Source: Pseudorasbora parva (Eukaryota > Chordata > Actinopteri > Cypriniformes > Gobionidae). From it: DNA of 64,000 nt. The notes under the pieces were generated by a model. It saw only the letters and a program-made list of their open reading frames with translations. It made no database searches and had not been told where the DNA came from. Positions 38,140 through 55,261 of the stretch are shown in pieces. The position numbers and the translations under genes were made by a program. The first letter of the stretch is position 1; each line of letters opens with the position of its first letter. The DNA is taken from NCBI RefSeq assembly GCF_024679245.1, contig NC_090178.1:12849861-12913860 (forward strand), written 5' to 3'.

Positions 38140-38308
38140 TAGGAAAGAAAATACTATGGAAGTCAATGGCTGCCGTCAACTGTCCGGTAACCAACATTCT
38201 TTCAAATACCCTCTCTTGTGTTCAACAGAAGAAAGAAACTCATGCAGGTTTGGAACAACATGAGCGGGAGTAAATGATGGCAGTTTCATGTCCGGGTGAA
38301 CTATCCAT
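38140..38308. mobile_element. Right part of a GGGATAGTTCACCC family element
   Basis: GTGTTCAACAGAAGAAAGAA, GGTTTGGAACAACATGAG and the tip GGGTGAACTATCCATTTAA are family hallmarks. TTAA lies at 38309-38312. The left arm is lost. Confidence 0.75.
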
Positions 38309-38519
38309 TTAAATATACAGGGATGAGAGACAGACTAGCAAAATTAACCAAACCGTCAGAATATATTAGTTTGTTCGAGAGCACCATAAATTGTCAAGGA
38401 CTAAAAATGTTGATTTTAGATAACTTTATAATAAAGGACATCAAAATTTAAATTTGTATACATTATAATGAATTAAAAAGTATGTTTTATAAATCAAATA
38501 TTAATACAATTTCTACATT

Positions 38520-38552
<33 letters not shown>

Positions 38553-38760
38553 TTAAAAAAAAATTGTCCAGAAAGCTCATTTCAGTTTGATATTTTTTTA
38601 TTTATTTGGTAATACACTTTTTTATTTATTTTGTATGTTTTGTTTTGTTTTAAAACCTTTAAATTGCTAGATTTTATCAATAAATAATAAATAAATAGTA
38701 CTTTAAGCACATTCTTCAACGTAAACATTCTTTCAAATAATTTCATGCATAACCCTTTAA

Positions 38761-39479
38761 AGGGTTAGTTCACCCAAAAATGAAAATGATTTCATTAATT
38801 ACTCACCCTCATGTCGTTGGACACCTGTAAGACCTTCGTTCATCTTCGGAACACAAATGAAGATATTTTTGTTGAAAGCTGATGGCTGAGAAAGGCTTCA
38901 GAAAGGCCTCCATTGGCATTCAGTACATTCCCACTCACAAGACCCATAAAGGCACTAAAGACGTCGATACAAAGTCCATCTCACTGCAGTGGCTGTACAA
39001 TAATTTTACAATGCGACAAAATACAGCTTTATCCACCAAGTTATTGACGTGAACTCGACGCATGTGTGAGAATATGACGCAGAGCCGCCGTTCAGATACA
39101 TGACCCGGAAGAGGAGGAGCGCCGCTATCGCGCGAGTTCACGTCCGAGACTTGCACGGAAGACAATAACTTGGCGGATAAAGCCATTATTTAGATTTTTT
39201 TTTGCGCACAATAACTATTCTTGTCGCATTGTAAAATGATTGTACAGCCACTGTAGTGAGATGGACTTTGTATCGACGTCTTTAGTGCCTTTATGGGTCT
39301 TGTGAGTGGGAATGTACTGAATGCCAATGGAGGCCTTTCTGAAGCCTTTCTCAGCCATCAGCTTTCAAGAAAATTATCTTCAGTTGTGTTCCGAAGATAA
39401 ACGAACATCTTACGGGTGTCCAATAACATGATGGTAAGTAATTAATGGAATAATTCTCATTTTTGGGTGAACTAACCCT
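38761..39479. mobile_element. TTAA-flanked element that is one long inverted repeat
   Basis: A 719-bp element between TTAA copies (38757-38760, 39480-39483) with ends GGGTTAGTTCACCC and GGGTGAACTAACCC. Arms of roughly 250-300 bp pair almost throughout, including GACCCATAAAGGCACTAAAG near 38940 with its complement near 39280. The loop is the GC-richer stretch about 39040-39180. Transcribed RNA would fold into a long hairpin. Confidence 0.9.
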
Positions 39480-39483
39480 TTAA

Positions 39484-42960
<3,477 letters not shown>

Positions 42961-43023
42961 GTACATGTACATTCCTCATTTGGAATGCTTCTATCATCTG
43001 ATGTATTACAAAAACATTTTTAA

Positions 43024-45538
43024 AGGGGTCATATAATGCCATTATAATACAAGTTAATATGATTCTCTAGTGTCTAAATGAAAACTTTGTAATATACTTT
43101 AATTAAAAATTCTCATTAGTATTGTAAGAAAACACTAATTTTATCTGGTCAAAAACAGCTCTGTTTTCACCAAGCCATTTCAGTGTATACGGCTTGAAAT
43201 GATAAATGACCCCGCCCTCTGTAATGTGGGGCGGAGCGAGAAGTCGTTGCCCGTGACAACAGAGTCTCTGAGAGGACAGATCATAGACCGTAAAAAAGAT
43301 CAACTCCATCAATTTTAACTGGAGTCGGACCAGGGACAAGATGACGGCTCCAACGAAATTCAACATTTAAGGCTAAACAGGACGTTTCTGAATGGTTGGT
43401 TAATGTAATGTCACTTTGATCTATTTTTATCATGTACTGGCAGGGTAATGTTAGCGCGAATGCTATGTGTTTACTGACGTATAAGGTAGTTCATTGACAG
43501 ATTGATGTTACATCTAATGCCAACAAAAACTTTTTTCTCTTAATTTTTGGCTTTTCAGTGATGCGTAACGTTATCTATGCACTGTTACAATTGTAATAAC
43601 TGTAACAACACAATTTATTTTTAGACAGTAACAGACACCCCATCTAAATAATTAAGCTTATTTTAAGGGGGGGGGGGTGCTGTCTCATGCATACTGAGCT
43701 TTTTACACTGTTAAAGACTTGGATTCCCATCCTAAACATAGACAAAGTTTCAAAAACTAATGTTGGACGTTTGATTGAGTATTTCTGTGTTAAAAATACT
43801 CCTTCCGGTTTCTCACAAGTTTCGGAGAGTTTTTTTCGAGTATGGGTCGACTTGACGTTAATAGAGCGGAAGGTCCTTGTATGGGCTGTACGGGCTCTTC
43901 TCCCGGTAGGGTGCGAGCGCGCGTGTGACTAGAGCGAGAGAGGAAATGCACGCCCATAAACACTCGCTCAGCTGCAGATCCAGTCGATCCAGGCGCTGCG
44001 CTCCACTTTATTCCTATGGGTGACGTCGAGCGACTTCAACGCTTCAGCACAGCATTCCGGGAAGGCAGCGCTGCATTTGAACCGATTTGAAAGCAGAAAT
44101 GACAGGAAGCTTCACAACATCGCTTCAGTCACGTCACAAAAGTGGATCTCCACCGTTCACTGCTGTCAGGACTTCACCAAATCATACCAAAGAAGTGTGT
44201 TTCTGACGGAGCGGTCCCAGCGATAAAGGTTCGGTCCTGCTTTGGAAGCAGCCGGTGAGTAAAACTGCTTCAAATGTCTATGCTGTTGGCTATCGTCGCG
44301 TGAGTAAACATCAGTAAACGACACGATCGCATGCTTCGTCATTCAAATGCGCTAACGGTTACTCCATTGTTGTTCTATGTATAACGTTACACTAGTCTGA
44401 CGTGCAAAACCGTTTTGCTTGCTACTGCTAAGGTTTAGTCACATACAATAGTCCATAAACCGAATCATGTCCTCATAAACTGCGAGTAAAGACACACAAA
44501 TGTTGACAGGCCACTAAATACAGTACATACCACAGAGACGGACGTCCTGCTGTTGCTGTTTCTCCTGTTCAATTTATTTCAGCCTCCGAATGATTCTGGA
44601 TCATATATCTATTAGCTGAGCTCGATAGCCATGGGTTTCTCCACGCTTGAGGACGTCACCGCTTTGCGCGCTCGTCATTCTTTAGCTCCACCCACACGAT
44701 ACGCCTCCAGGCGCTCGTTTTTTTCCGGAAAGACTCGGTACAGCCTATATTTATTTTATAAATATAATAAAGCTAAAGACTTTTCGGAGATATGAAGGAT
44801 GCAATACTACTCTATAGGTACTCAAGATTGACATGAGATTGACTGAAACTGAGTGTTTCACCCCCCCCCCCCCTTAACTTACCACATCCACGTTAACTTT
44901 AAAAACAGCTTACACAGTTTGTAATAACACAATAATTATAATGCATTGTTCATTATAAACGTGGGATTATGAATTATATTGAGAACGTCAAACATGGAAA
45001 GCATGCCGTAATTTAACTTAACGTTACCCTGTAAACTTTAGCTGCAGTTCATCGTGAAGCGTTTCAACTTCTTGTGGAGGGGCAGCATAAACACGAAGAG
45101 CTGGTACAGATCTTAATTCAGGAGCAGCCGAATTAAATGTTCAGATTTAGTAACATCAGAATGACTGCTGTGTTCATTATTACACCCAAGAACAGAACAC
45201 TACAATCGCCCAGCATCTTTACTTATACAATGGCGGACTGTGACGACCATAGATTTGAAACCTATATGATGTCTATGGTAATGACGACAGCTTGAGCTCT
45301 GCTTGAGAGGAAACGCTGCTGTCAATCAACAGTCGTGGGAGGGGAGTCCGATCGTGTGGCGTCACACAGTCGAACGGCTCGATTTGAGACAGGGGAAAAC
45401 ATATAAGGAGATTTAAAAAAAAAAAAAAAAAACACTTGATGGTTTTTTATCATAATAGGATGGTTGTGTACAGACACTGCCAACACACATTTCCAAACAA
45501 TCAGCTTGTAAAAGTGCATGTATCATTATATGACCCCT
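43024..45538. mobile_element. Large TTAA-flanked transposon carrying a nested TTAA element
   Basis: The ends AGGGGTCATATAATG and CATTATATGACCCCT are perfect 15-bp inverted repeats, with TTAA on both sides (43020-43023, 45539-45542). The total is about 2.5 kb, of which 1.2 kb is the nested element 43667-44873. No transposase frame, so it is non-autonomous. Confidence 0.9.
43667..44873. mobile_element. Nested TTAA element with G/C-run ends
   Basis: A run of G then TGCTGTCTCATGC at the left and GTGTTTCAC with a run of C at the right, bordered by TTAA (43663-43666, 44874-44877). The right 650 bp match the truncated copy at 1-983. The GC-rich interior has no transposase. Confidence 0.85.
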
Positions 45539-45542
45539 TTAA

Positions 45543-46273
45543 CGTGAATTGAACATGAAATGACAACTATAACCAGTAAAAGGCTGCATTTGCTATTTCC
45601 ACTCCCTTTTTATATTTCTTTTCATGTTTTGCTTTTGGATTCATCATTTAATTAATATTGTAACAAATAGCAATAGCTAAATTTAGCAATTTTATTGCAG
45701 CAAGGTGTGTGGATTAATCATACATCACATTATGTAATCTGTATTTATGTCAAAGAGCATTACACATGCTGATATCATAACAATCTAGAAATAAATGATC
45801 ACGTTCTTCTCTGCTTTTGACACTGGCACTGCGCTGCTACGGACTGAAGAAAGCCCTCCTAAAATGTCCCTAGTGACACCCCTGTTCTCGTTCTTGAAGA
45901 TAGGAAAGACAGTAACAGTCAATAAGAATCCACAAAAGACAACACTGGAAAACAAACTGAGGACATGCAATATGCCTGTGATTCTGTTGTTGTTTTTTAA
46001 GTCTAATAACACATGTCCAATCACATCCTCGAGGCAATTTCACAGAGTTCATGGGTTTGACTCTGTGTTCCAGGAAAAAGACCAGGATGACACAGAGAGG
46101 GGCACACAGCTCCATTTACCCTTGTTACGCACTCAGACTTTTTTTTTAAAAAGAAGGGAAAAAAACTGGCTTAAAGTGATAAACAGTGTCGCACACTTTT
46201 CTTAATTTTAAAGAGTTTCTCCAAAAACAAAAATATATTATTTTACTTGCAATTATTTCCAAACCACTGTGCT

Positions 46274-46364
<91 letters not shown>

Positions 46365-47797
46365 AAATATACAAAAGTGTGTGTGTGTGTGTGTGTGCGC
46401 GCGTATGCGTGTAGAATATTTTAATTCTTACAGCAGTTAATAGTGACTAGGGGATGTCAAGCTCCATAAGGGAAAGGGAAAAAAGAAAGGAAAGAAAAAA
46501 AAAGCCATAAAAATAGCCCATATGACTAATGCAATACATTTTTACAAAACCTGACATACAATTATTCAATTCTGGACCAGACTCTGGGATATCTCAGCCC
46601 TCTGCAATGTGATATGTAATAAACTTAAATAAATAAATAAATAAACAAACAAAAAATTATATAAATCAATTATTAATTATTAATTAGCCAATTCCTAGTA
46701 AATTTTACAATTCCAGTCGCCTGTGATTGAGTTAGAGGCACTTGTTCTTGTATTCTATGTAAAAAGTCTGGCGCGCAAAATAAAACATTTGCTAGGCAAT
46801 GGCGACTCGAGTCCAGTGTGTCCGTAGAGGTTTACAAACTTTGGTCTAAAAGGATATAAGAGTTTTAAAAATTGTAATGTATTACTTTTCTATTGACTTC
46901 TCACGCAAACCTATCGCATGGCTTTAAAAGACTTGAAATCATGGACTACATTTATGATGTACTTCTGTAGCATGACAGCCCCTAGATAACCACAGGTTTG
47001 GAACAGGAGTATTTGCGTTTTTGGATGAACTATTCCTGTATCTTTTTGCTTACCCAAGAAAATCTCTGAAAAATGGCACCAGCTGGATTTGAGAAGCAGC
47101 AAAATAAATGAAAGGATGTATATGAGGGGATAAAACAGAAACGGCTGGTAAAACGAAACAGCAGCAGGAAGCACAAATACAAATACAAAAGAAAAACACA
47201 AAGCAACTAAGTCCTTAAAGAGAATTAAATGACGGGAAACTGCTAAGGGGTCGAAATATCGTTGCCAAGGAAGATCGCCTGAATGGTTTCAAAATATAAC
47301 AAATGCTACAATTGAGCTTTAAATTATCTCTCTTGTTGGTTCAGTTTTTGCAAACTAGCCTTGACGTGGCACCCGCTGGGACAGTGGAACAGCTCTAGCT
47401 TCACCATTGATTGGGACAGTCTGCCATTTTCCAGGTCCAAAGTGTGATTTAGTGTGCTGACACCCTGTTGTGAGAAAACTACGCTGAGAAAGAGCAAGCT
47501 CATCACCTCATCAAACGCACAAACTATTATGTTTGCTGCTCAGCCACTGGTTCTGAAAAACAGGAGCAAGATGTCTAAGACACTTTGCATTCAAATGTGT
47601 TCACTATTAACGGCAAAAGACAAAACATCTGTGTTTTTAGAGTAACAGAGTTTTACAGTGTATCATTAGCGAGATCTATAACACCTGGGGAAAGCTATCT
47701 GCTACCATTCCCATTCGCCTCTGATTTTAAATTGTCATACAACATACAGCAGAATGGTCAAATAAATATTTTTAGCTAGCTTTGCCTTTCTCATGTT
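45543..47797. other. Intronic sequence; one microsatellite cluster
   Basis: No exon. A weak copy of the GGGATAGTTCACCC family end (TTTTTGGATGAACTATTCCT) lies near 47016-47036. The 136-codon frame at 45795-46205 has no recognisable domain. Confidence 0.4.
46275..46400. repeat. (TA)n-(CA)n plus (TG)n microsatellite cluster
   Basis: About 55 bp of TA and 30 bp of CA, then a short spacer and TG repeats in the opposite sense (46376-46398), able to pair with the CA part. Confidence 0.95.
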
Positions 47798-48037
47798 GAT
47801 TAACCTGCTAGATTAGCATACCGCTAACTGATTAGCCTCCGCTAGTTTTGCATACCACAAGTGGATTAACCTGCTAGATTAGCATACCGCTAACTGATTA
47901 GCCTCCGCTAGTTTTGCATACCACAAGTGGATTAACCTGCTAGATTAGCATACCGCTAACTGATTAGCCTCCGCTAGTTTTGCATACCTCAAGTGGATTA
48001 ACCTGCTAGATTAGCATACCGCTAACTGATTAGCCTA
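47798..48037. repeat. 66-bp minisatellite, about 3.6 copies
   Basis: The unit starts GATTAACCTGCTAGATTAGC and continues with ATACCGCTAACTGATTAGCC. Copies begin at 47798, 47864, 47930 and 47996; the last is partial. Copies differ by only about one base (ACCACAAG versus ACCTCAAG), so the expansion is recent. Each unit contains several GATTAG/CTAATC-type homeodomain-like cores. Confidence 0.95.
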
Positions 48038-48978
48038 CTAGCTACCTGCTACAAAGTTTACTGAAAAAGGTAAACTGCCTCTTGATATTTCCGAACGCTT
48101 AAATATAGCTACTCTAGCATAATTTTTGGGGCAAATTGCATTTTCATTCACAACATTTAAAAGTAGCTGTGTATTATTCTGACACGTTTACCTGTTGTAG
48201 CTTATCCACATTTTATGCACAAAATAGATGCTGTAACAGTCAAAACACGTCACTTAGGTTCCTGCTAGCCAGCTGAATTCCTTGGTTTATGGAGAAAAAT
48301 ATGTTCTTCAAGTGCACTCAGCAAAATTCGAAGCAACACTGAATCGACTACGCAGGCGCTCACAAAAACAACAAATTCCCTCTATCGTCATGTCCCCTCC
48401 ACCTTCACATCTTGTTGACTGGCGGGAGGACTATTATTTACACATGAAGGCCACATCTTTTCACTGGCATGTGAAAGTTAATTAGGTTGGAGAGATTGAC
48501 AGTTCACGATAAAGCGAACACTACTCAACTTAATTGCTTTCTGACAGCTGCGCAGAGTTTGCAGAAAGGAGAAATTGAATTTATGGATGAAGCCCCCTGC
48601 GTCTGCTCAATTGGAGAACAACCATGGACACTAATCGATCGGCTCGGGGGGCGTGAATGAGCTGTCATTTCGTAAGCAATAATTTGGTAGATTGTGTGTC
48701 TCATACGTAATGGTACAGTAAGGAAATTAGGTTACTAGTCCACTAAGACTTGTCAACACTATTGACTTGGTCTATATTGTGGGCTTGTCCAAGCCCTACA
48801 GCACTAACCTATATTTATGCCGAGATCAATGCTAATTAAACAGTGCAAAGGGCATGACTAATAAGACAGTAGCTCCATCACTGATTGTGTAATGCCTCAT
48901 TATGAGGAAAATGGATGTGCATGTGTGTGTGTGTATTACACTGTAGGTGGAGCTCTGATATACTATCTTTGTATCAAA
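48038..48978. other. Unique intronic block, possible regulatory sequence
   Basis: From about 48280 to 48720 the sequence is repeat-free, moderately GC-rich and contains AAGTTAATTAGG, TTGACAG, TGACAGCTG and ATCGATCGG motifs. No exon borders or meaningful protein. Candidate conserved noncoding element; conservation cannot be judged here. Confidence 0.42.
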
Positions 48979-49930
48979 TAGGGTTGGACATCGAGAACCG
49001 GTTCTAACTTGGATCCGTTTAAAAAATAACGGATGCCATTGGAATTGTTTAGAAAATTTGTTTTCGATTCCGATCATCGGTTCCAAACGCGTTTCCATGG
49101 CCACCTGATTTCCGGAAGTGTTGCCACGCCCGCTTGTTCTTGCAGCCATAGAGCACGGTTAGCGGCACTCTAAAGTGTGGATTTGTTTCACTTTTAAAAA
49201 ACCTGGGTCGGCACAGTGCAACTAGTGTTGTCAAAAATATCGATACTGAAAAATCTGAAACTATACAAAAAACTCAGTTTGTACAGTATCGATACCAACT
49301 GCGCTCTCCTCTCACGAGTTGACACACCTGCATATTCTCATTCAGCCCGGTTAACCTCTGAACACAGCGAACAAGTTTTCTGCTGGACTTTTCCTCATGA
49401 CAGCGTGTTTGTGTTAGTGTGTGATTGGTCTGAATTCTACTAATAATAATAATAATTCTACTACACATAATTCTACTAATCCCCGCATATTTCACGCTCA
49501 CATCTGAAGCACTCACACACATACCGTTATAAAGCCCCCTCTGACATACAAGTGCAGACATTTGCTTCTTATTAATGTAAACACATAAACAGTTTAACAG
49601 GAACAGTGTTAGGATCCATGCGTGCGTTAGGTCTTAAAGGGACAGCAGTTATTTGTTATTCAAACTACAAAAAGACAAACGATCACGCTGCTCTTGACTG
49701 ATCAACTTGTGTAACTTTAACGGTTTCATCTGTAGGCAATTTATTTTTTTTTTACAAAGAACATTATCCAATGTTATTTTAAATTGAATTACTTTGCTGT
49801 ATTTTTATTCAGTTTCTTACCTCTTTGTTAGACCTACCTGAAAAAAGCAGTCTATTTCATTTGTATATTTTATTGTATTTATTTGTGCTATTGTTTGTAA
49901 TCTGTTTATTTCTTCTTATTTTATTACTGT
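48979..49930. mobile_element. hAT-related fragments
   Basis: One hAT-type left tip (TAGGGTTGGACATCGAGAAC) lies at 48979 and another (TAGTGTTGTCAAAAATATCG) at 49223. Further right, GTTAGACCTACCTGAAAA and TATTTATTTGTGCTATTGTT (49830-49890) match, inverted, an internal part of the hAT element near 16760-16830. No right end or target duplication could be assigned. Confidence 0.6.
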
Positions 49931-50189
49931 TTACTCGTCTTTTTAAATTGAATTTACCATTCGAAATCAAGCTTCCTTGTGCTGTGTGTAAACTATTGCA
50001 ACACAATTACACCATTGTAAAAAATACACTGAGTTAGCAAATATTTGTGAGATAACTGTAATAGTAATTAATCAATGTTTATATATGAGAAAAAGCTTAA
50101 AAGCTTTCTCATATAAAGGGATCTCTTCAGAAGACATTTTTGATTGCATAGACTTTTAATAGATAGACAAAACAATTATTAAAAATATC

Positions 50190-50363
50190 TATTTGACAGT
50201 TTCAATTCCATTTTTGGGTGAACTAACCCTTTAACCTGTAGATTGTCCTGGAATGTTTACCTCAACAACCTTAATTGCTTTTCGACTGAAGAAAGCAAGA
50301 CATGAACATTGTGGATGACATGGGGGTTGAGTAAAATGTTTTATTCTGAAGTGAACTAATCCT
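50190..50363. mobile_element. Two end fragments of the GGGATAGTTCACCC family
   Basis: TTTTTGGGTGAACTAACCCT before TTAA (50231-50234), and GAAGTGAACTAATCCT before TTAA (50364-50367) with GAAAGCAAGACATGAACAT upstream. Only right halves are present. Confidence 0.65.
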
Positions 50364-50641
50364 TTAAACATGGCTACAATTTTAAGTTTAATTCCATTAG
50401 GGTAACTATGGTATCTTTGTATATACTATGGTATTTACACAGTACTCTCCAACTGTGCTTAAGAATTAATTTCCCTCATCTAGTAACCAAAAACACTATC
50501 CTTAATTTTGTAATCTAAGCATTTAAACACGTACATAAATATACTACATGTGACATCAATCAATGTGAGAAAGAATAACAAACGTCATATTTTGTGTAAC
50601 AGCAGAAAAGACAAAAATATCTGATTCATAATGTTGCTCAC

Positions 50642-50913
50642 CTGGTACTCATTTGGCCAGAAAGTGCTGACTGCCAGTTCCACCTGGTGCCACTGTCGTC
50701 CACGCGACCCAGAGACATTCCACACGGGAATGCCAAGCGGCCCGCCGTTGACCCGCACATAAACCCGCAGCGCCCCAGGGCTGTGGCCGTCTCTGCTGTA
50801 CAGGAAGTAGCTGAACTGCACGCAGTGAGTGTCGTTTTCACTTAGCGTCTGTAGCAGAAGCTGAGCCCTCTGGCCCGCTGCATGCTGGGAGGAGTTGACC
50901 ATCATGTAGGAGC
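50642..50913 (-). CDS. ptpru: Receptor-type tyrosine phosphatase U, internal exon coding MAM domain core
   Basis: This 272-bp exon encodes about 90 residues of the extracellular MAM domain, which in R2B receptor phosphatases mediates homophilic adhesion. On the minus strand an AG acceptor after a pyrimidine tract (50914-50915) precedes the second base of a Gly codon, and a GTGAGC donor follows a Gln codon at 50642. Recognisable family stretches are [37 protein letters not shown] and STFWPNEYQ. The last part, with GRQWHQ before it, fits PTPRU better than PTPRM, PTPRK or PTPRT (from memory of the family). Two N-glycosylation sequons (NSS, NVS) and one Cys are visible. The phase is open on the 5' side (G|GC) and closed on the 3' side. 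A roughly 17.2-kb intron separates it from the next exon at 33410. The preceding exon is not in the window. Confidence 0.93.
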
Positions 50914-52212
<1,299 letters not shown>

Positions 52213-52370
52213 AAATGGGGGGTCAGTAAGAATATGTTTTTGAAAGAAATGCATTATTTTATTTAGTAGCGATGCATTCAGTTGATTCAGTCAAAACATT
52301 TATAATGTTACAAACTATTTATATTTTAAATAAATGCTATTCTCTTGATATTTTATCAAATTGTCCGGTC
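52213..52370. mobile_element. Fragment of the repeat family at 14455
   Basis: GGGGGGTCAGTAAGAATATG, TTGAAAGAAATGCATT, ATAATGTTACAAACTATTTA and AAATAAATGCTATTCTC match, in order, the abundant cyprinid repeat seen at 14455-15105. Confidence 0.6.
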
Positions 52371-52440
52371 GGGTTCAGTTACTGCTCTGTTGGACGTGGG
52401 CCGGGCTAGGACAGAAAAATGCGGCCCGATCCGCACTCTA

Positions 52441-53537
52441 CATCAGGCATAATAATATTGTGTTGATTCCCCTTATGCTGCCAAAACAGCCCTGACCCAT
52501 CAAGGTATGGACTCCACTGGACCACTGAAGGTGTATCTGGCACCAAGATCTTAGCAGCAGATCCTTTAAGTCTTGTAAGTTGTGAGGTGGGGCCTCCATG
52601 GATCAGACGTGTTTGTTCAGTACATCCCACAGATGCTCGATTGGAATTTGGAAGCCAAGTCAACACCTCAAACTTGTTGTTGTGCTCCTCAAACCATTCC
52701 TGAACCATTTTTGCTTTGTGGCAGGGTGCATTATCCTGCTGAAAGAAACCACAACCAGGGAATAACAATTCCATGAAAGGGTGTACATGGTCTGCAAAAA
52801 AATGCTTAGGTAGGTGGTACGTGTCAAAGTAACATCCTCATAGATGGCAGGACCCAAGGTTTCCCAGCAGAACATTGCCCAAAGCATGACACTGACTCTG
52901 CTGGCTTGCCTTCTTCCCATAGTGCATCCTGGTGCCATGTGTTCCCCAGGTAAGCAATGCACAAGGCCATCCACATGATCTTATAAAAAACGTGATTCAT
53001 CAGAACAGGCCACTTTTATTCATTGCTCCGTGGTCCAGTTCTGATGCTCACGTCCTCACTGTTGGTGCTTTCGACGGTGGACAGGGGTCAGCATGGGCAC
53101 CCTGACTGATCTGCAGCTATATAGCCCCATATGCAACAAACTATCAGAACCAGCATTAACTACAGAAGCGCGTCTGTTTGATCGGACCACACGGGCCAGC
53201 CTTCGTTCCCTACGCGCATCAATGAGCCATGGCCACTCATGACCCCGTTTGCCAGTTCTCCACTGTTCCTTCCTTAGACCACTTTTGATAGATACTGACA
53301 ACTGCAGACAGGGAACATCTCACAAGAATCATCTGTCGTCCAGCCATCACAATTTAGCCCTGGTCAAACTTCCTATAATCCTTACGATTGCTCATTTTTC
53401 CTGCTTCTAACACATCAACTTTGAGGAAAAAAGGTTCACTTGCTGGCTAATATATCCCACCCACTAACAGGTGCCGTGAGTAAGAGATAATCAGTGTTAC
53501 TCACTTTACATGGTCACAATGTTATGCCTGACTGGTG
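52441..53537 (-). pseudogene. Decayed Tc1-like transposon with transposase remnant
   Basis: Bounded by TA (52439-52440, 53538-53539) with tips CATCAGGCATAATAATAT and, inverted, CACCAGTCAGGCATAACATT. Minus-strand translation in shifting frames gives, from the N-terminal side, LRKEQWRTGKRGHEWPWLID and ARRERRLARVVRSNRRAS, then EHMAPGCTMGRRQASRVSVM and LWAMFCWETLGPAIYEDVT, then GCGFFQQDNAPCHKAKMVQE. The second catalytic Asp region (QQDNAPCHK) is readable, but frameshifts separate the blocks and the SPDLNPIE region is altered. A dead copy, of a third Tc1 lineage in the window. Confidence 0.9.
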
Positions 53538-53539
53538 TA

Positions 53540-55258
53540 CATGAACATATAGATCCATGTCTATTTCAAGGAAAATAAAGTTTATAATCAGAACATGTAA
53601 TGTTTTAACATAAAAAGTTCCCAAGATTTTATATAGTCAAAGATGTCCTTAATTGAGCACAATCTCACATGCAAGCACATAATTGACCATTCAGCCTGCT
53701 TGTTATTAATCAGCATGGCGTGCCGTTTATACAGAGGACGGTGGGACGTTAGGAGCTCCATCTACAAGGTGAAGCAGAGTGAATAATTACATATGAACCA
53801 CTCGTATACATACACATGAGGAAGAACTTCTAACCATGGGTTTTCTGTCAGCCCTAATAAGGACATGCCACCCTTCAAGCTTTCGTCTGCTTACCAAACA
53901 AAATGCCCCTGCGTCTAAGACGACAACCATCACTCAATCACGCAAGGTCTTTGAGTTGATTCACATGAAAAAGACCAGACTGTCCTTGTTGCCTTGGTAT
54001 CAAATGAGTTTTTATATTTTCTGACAAAAAACCTTCATTAAAAGAAAACCACATTTTCCTAAGCTGAAGGTTAACAGCTATGACCTAGCTCTATGTGCCT
54101 GGCAAAAAGAAGAGACTATACAGTCAAGTTGAAATGACACAGAAATCAGCTAGTCAGAGGGCAAAAGCTGACCTTGTGTTGGAGAATCATATGGCTCCTG
54201 ACTCTCACCTTGTGACTCTTTCATCTATCATGTACTGAATAATAGCAGCTTATTAAATATACACTGGCCGCAAAAAGTATTTGAACATGTAAGCTGCACT
54301 TAAAAATGTATGAATGCGATTGTATTAAACAAAAAATAAAAATGTATATGCTATTAGCATACTTTTTAAGCAAAATATATGCCATAAAAAAGTTAAAGTC
54401 TGAAATGTACAAACATACTTAAAAAAAAAAAAAAAAACTCAGAAAAAGGATCATAACTAATAACTAATGGCTCTGGGACCAGGCTCTTTCCAAAGCACCT
54501 AGGACATCCCTTGATTTATGTATGTCTGGGCGTACATGTGTGTGAAAAGCCCTGCTCTCAAGGCATTCTGGTTAATTAGATTTCTCAAGGCTTCTTCATA
54601 TTGCACTCTAGAGACATATGAAGAGCACATCACAAGGAAGAAACGCAGGATGGAGAAGGAGGGAACACAGCTAAATCTACAGATAAAGAGTGATTTAGCT
54701 GTATTAAACATGCACCTCAACCTACAGGGTCACTGTAGGCAAGGAATTATGGTGTTCATGGGGTACTGTTGATTTTCTCAAGCCTATTAAAGTAAAGCTG
54801 TTGAATTTGATGAAATAGCTAATTAAAGCCCCCAATACATATGCAGCTAAATTGCTACCAGATTAATAAACTACACAGACAGATATATGGAAAAATAGAT
54901 ATGTTAAGGATGTACAATAAATCAAATAGCGAAGAAATATAATATAGAATAATAGAAATATAGAATAATATAGTAATATAATATAGTAATATAATAGAGT
55001 AATATAATATAGAAACACTAGAAGCAAAGTGTTTTTTTGTGCTGTACATATAGTACAGCATTATTTTTTATATGCCTGGTTTCAAAACAGGATTGTTCTA
55101 TTGTGAATATAAATGTTTTGAAGGCTGGTATCACATATTCAACTGGTCAGATAAAGAGATAACCCTACCCCAAACTCACATCAATGGTTGAGTCAACATT
55201 GCTTATCATTAGGGTTTTAATCAAAAAGGAATGTTTTGAAAATGCCACCATACACTCA
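53540..55258. other. Intronic sequence, no recognised feature
   Basis: Unique-looking sequence. TAATTA and GATTAAT motifs occur in 54550-54880. A poly-A run lies at about 54420-54438. No exon. Confidence 0.4.
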
Positions 55259-55261
55259 AAA

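Noticed and set aside
45795..46205. 136-codon plus-strand frame
   Set aside because: No recognisable domain, overlapped by antisense frames, no splice or promoter context. Likely chance.
47798..48037. Regularly spaced repeat that could suggest a CRISPR array
   Set aside because: Copies are contiguous 66-bp tandem units with no variable spacers, in vertebrate DNA. It is a minisatellite.
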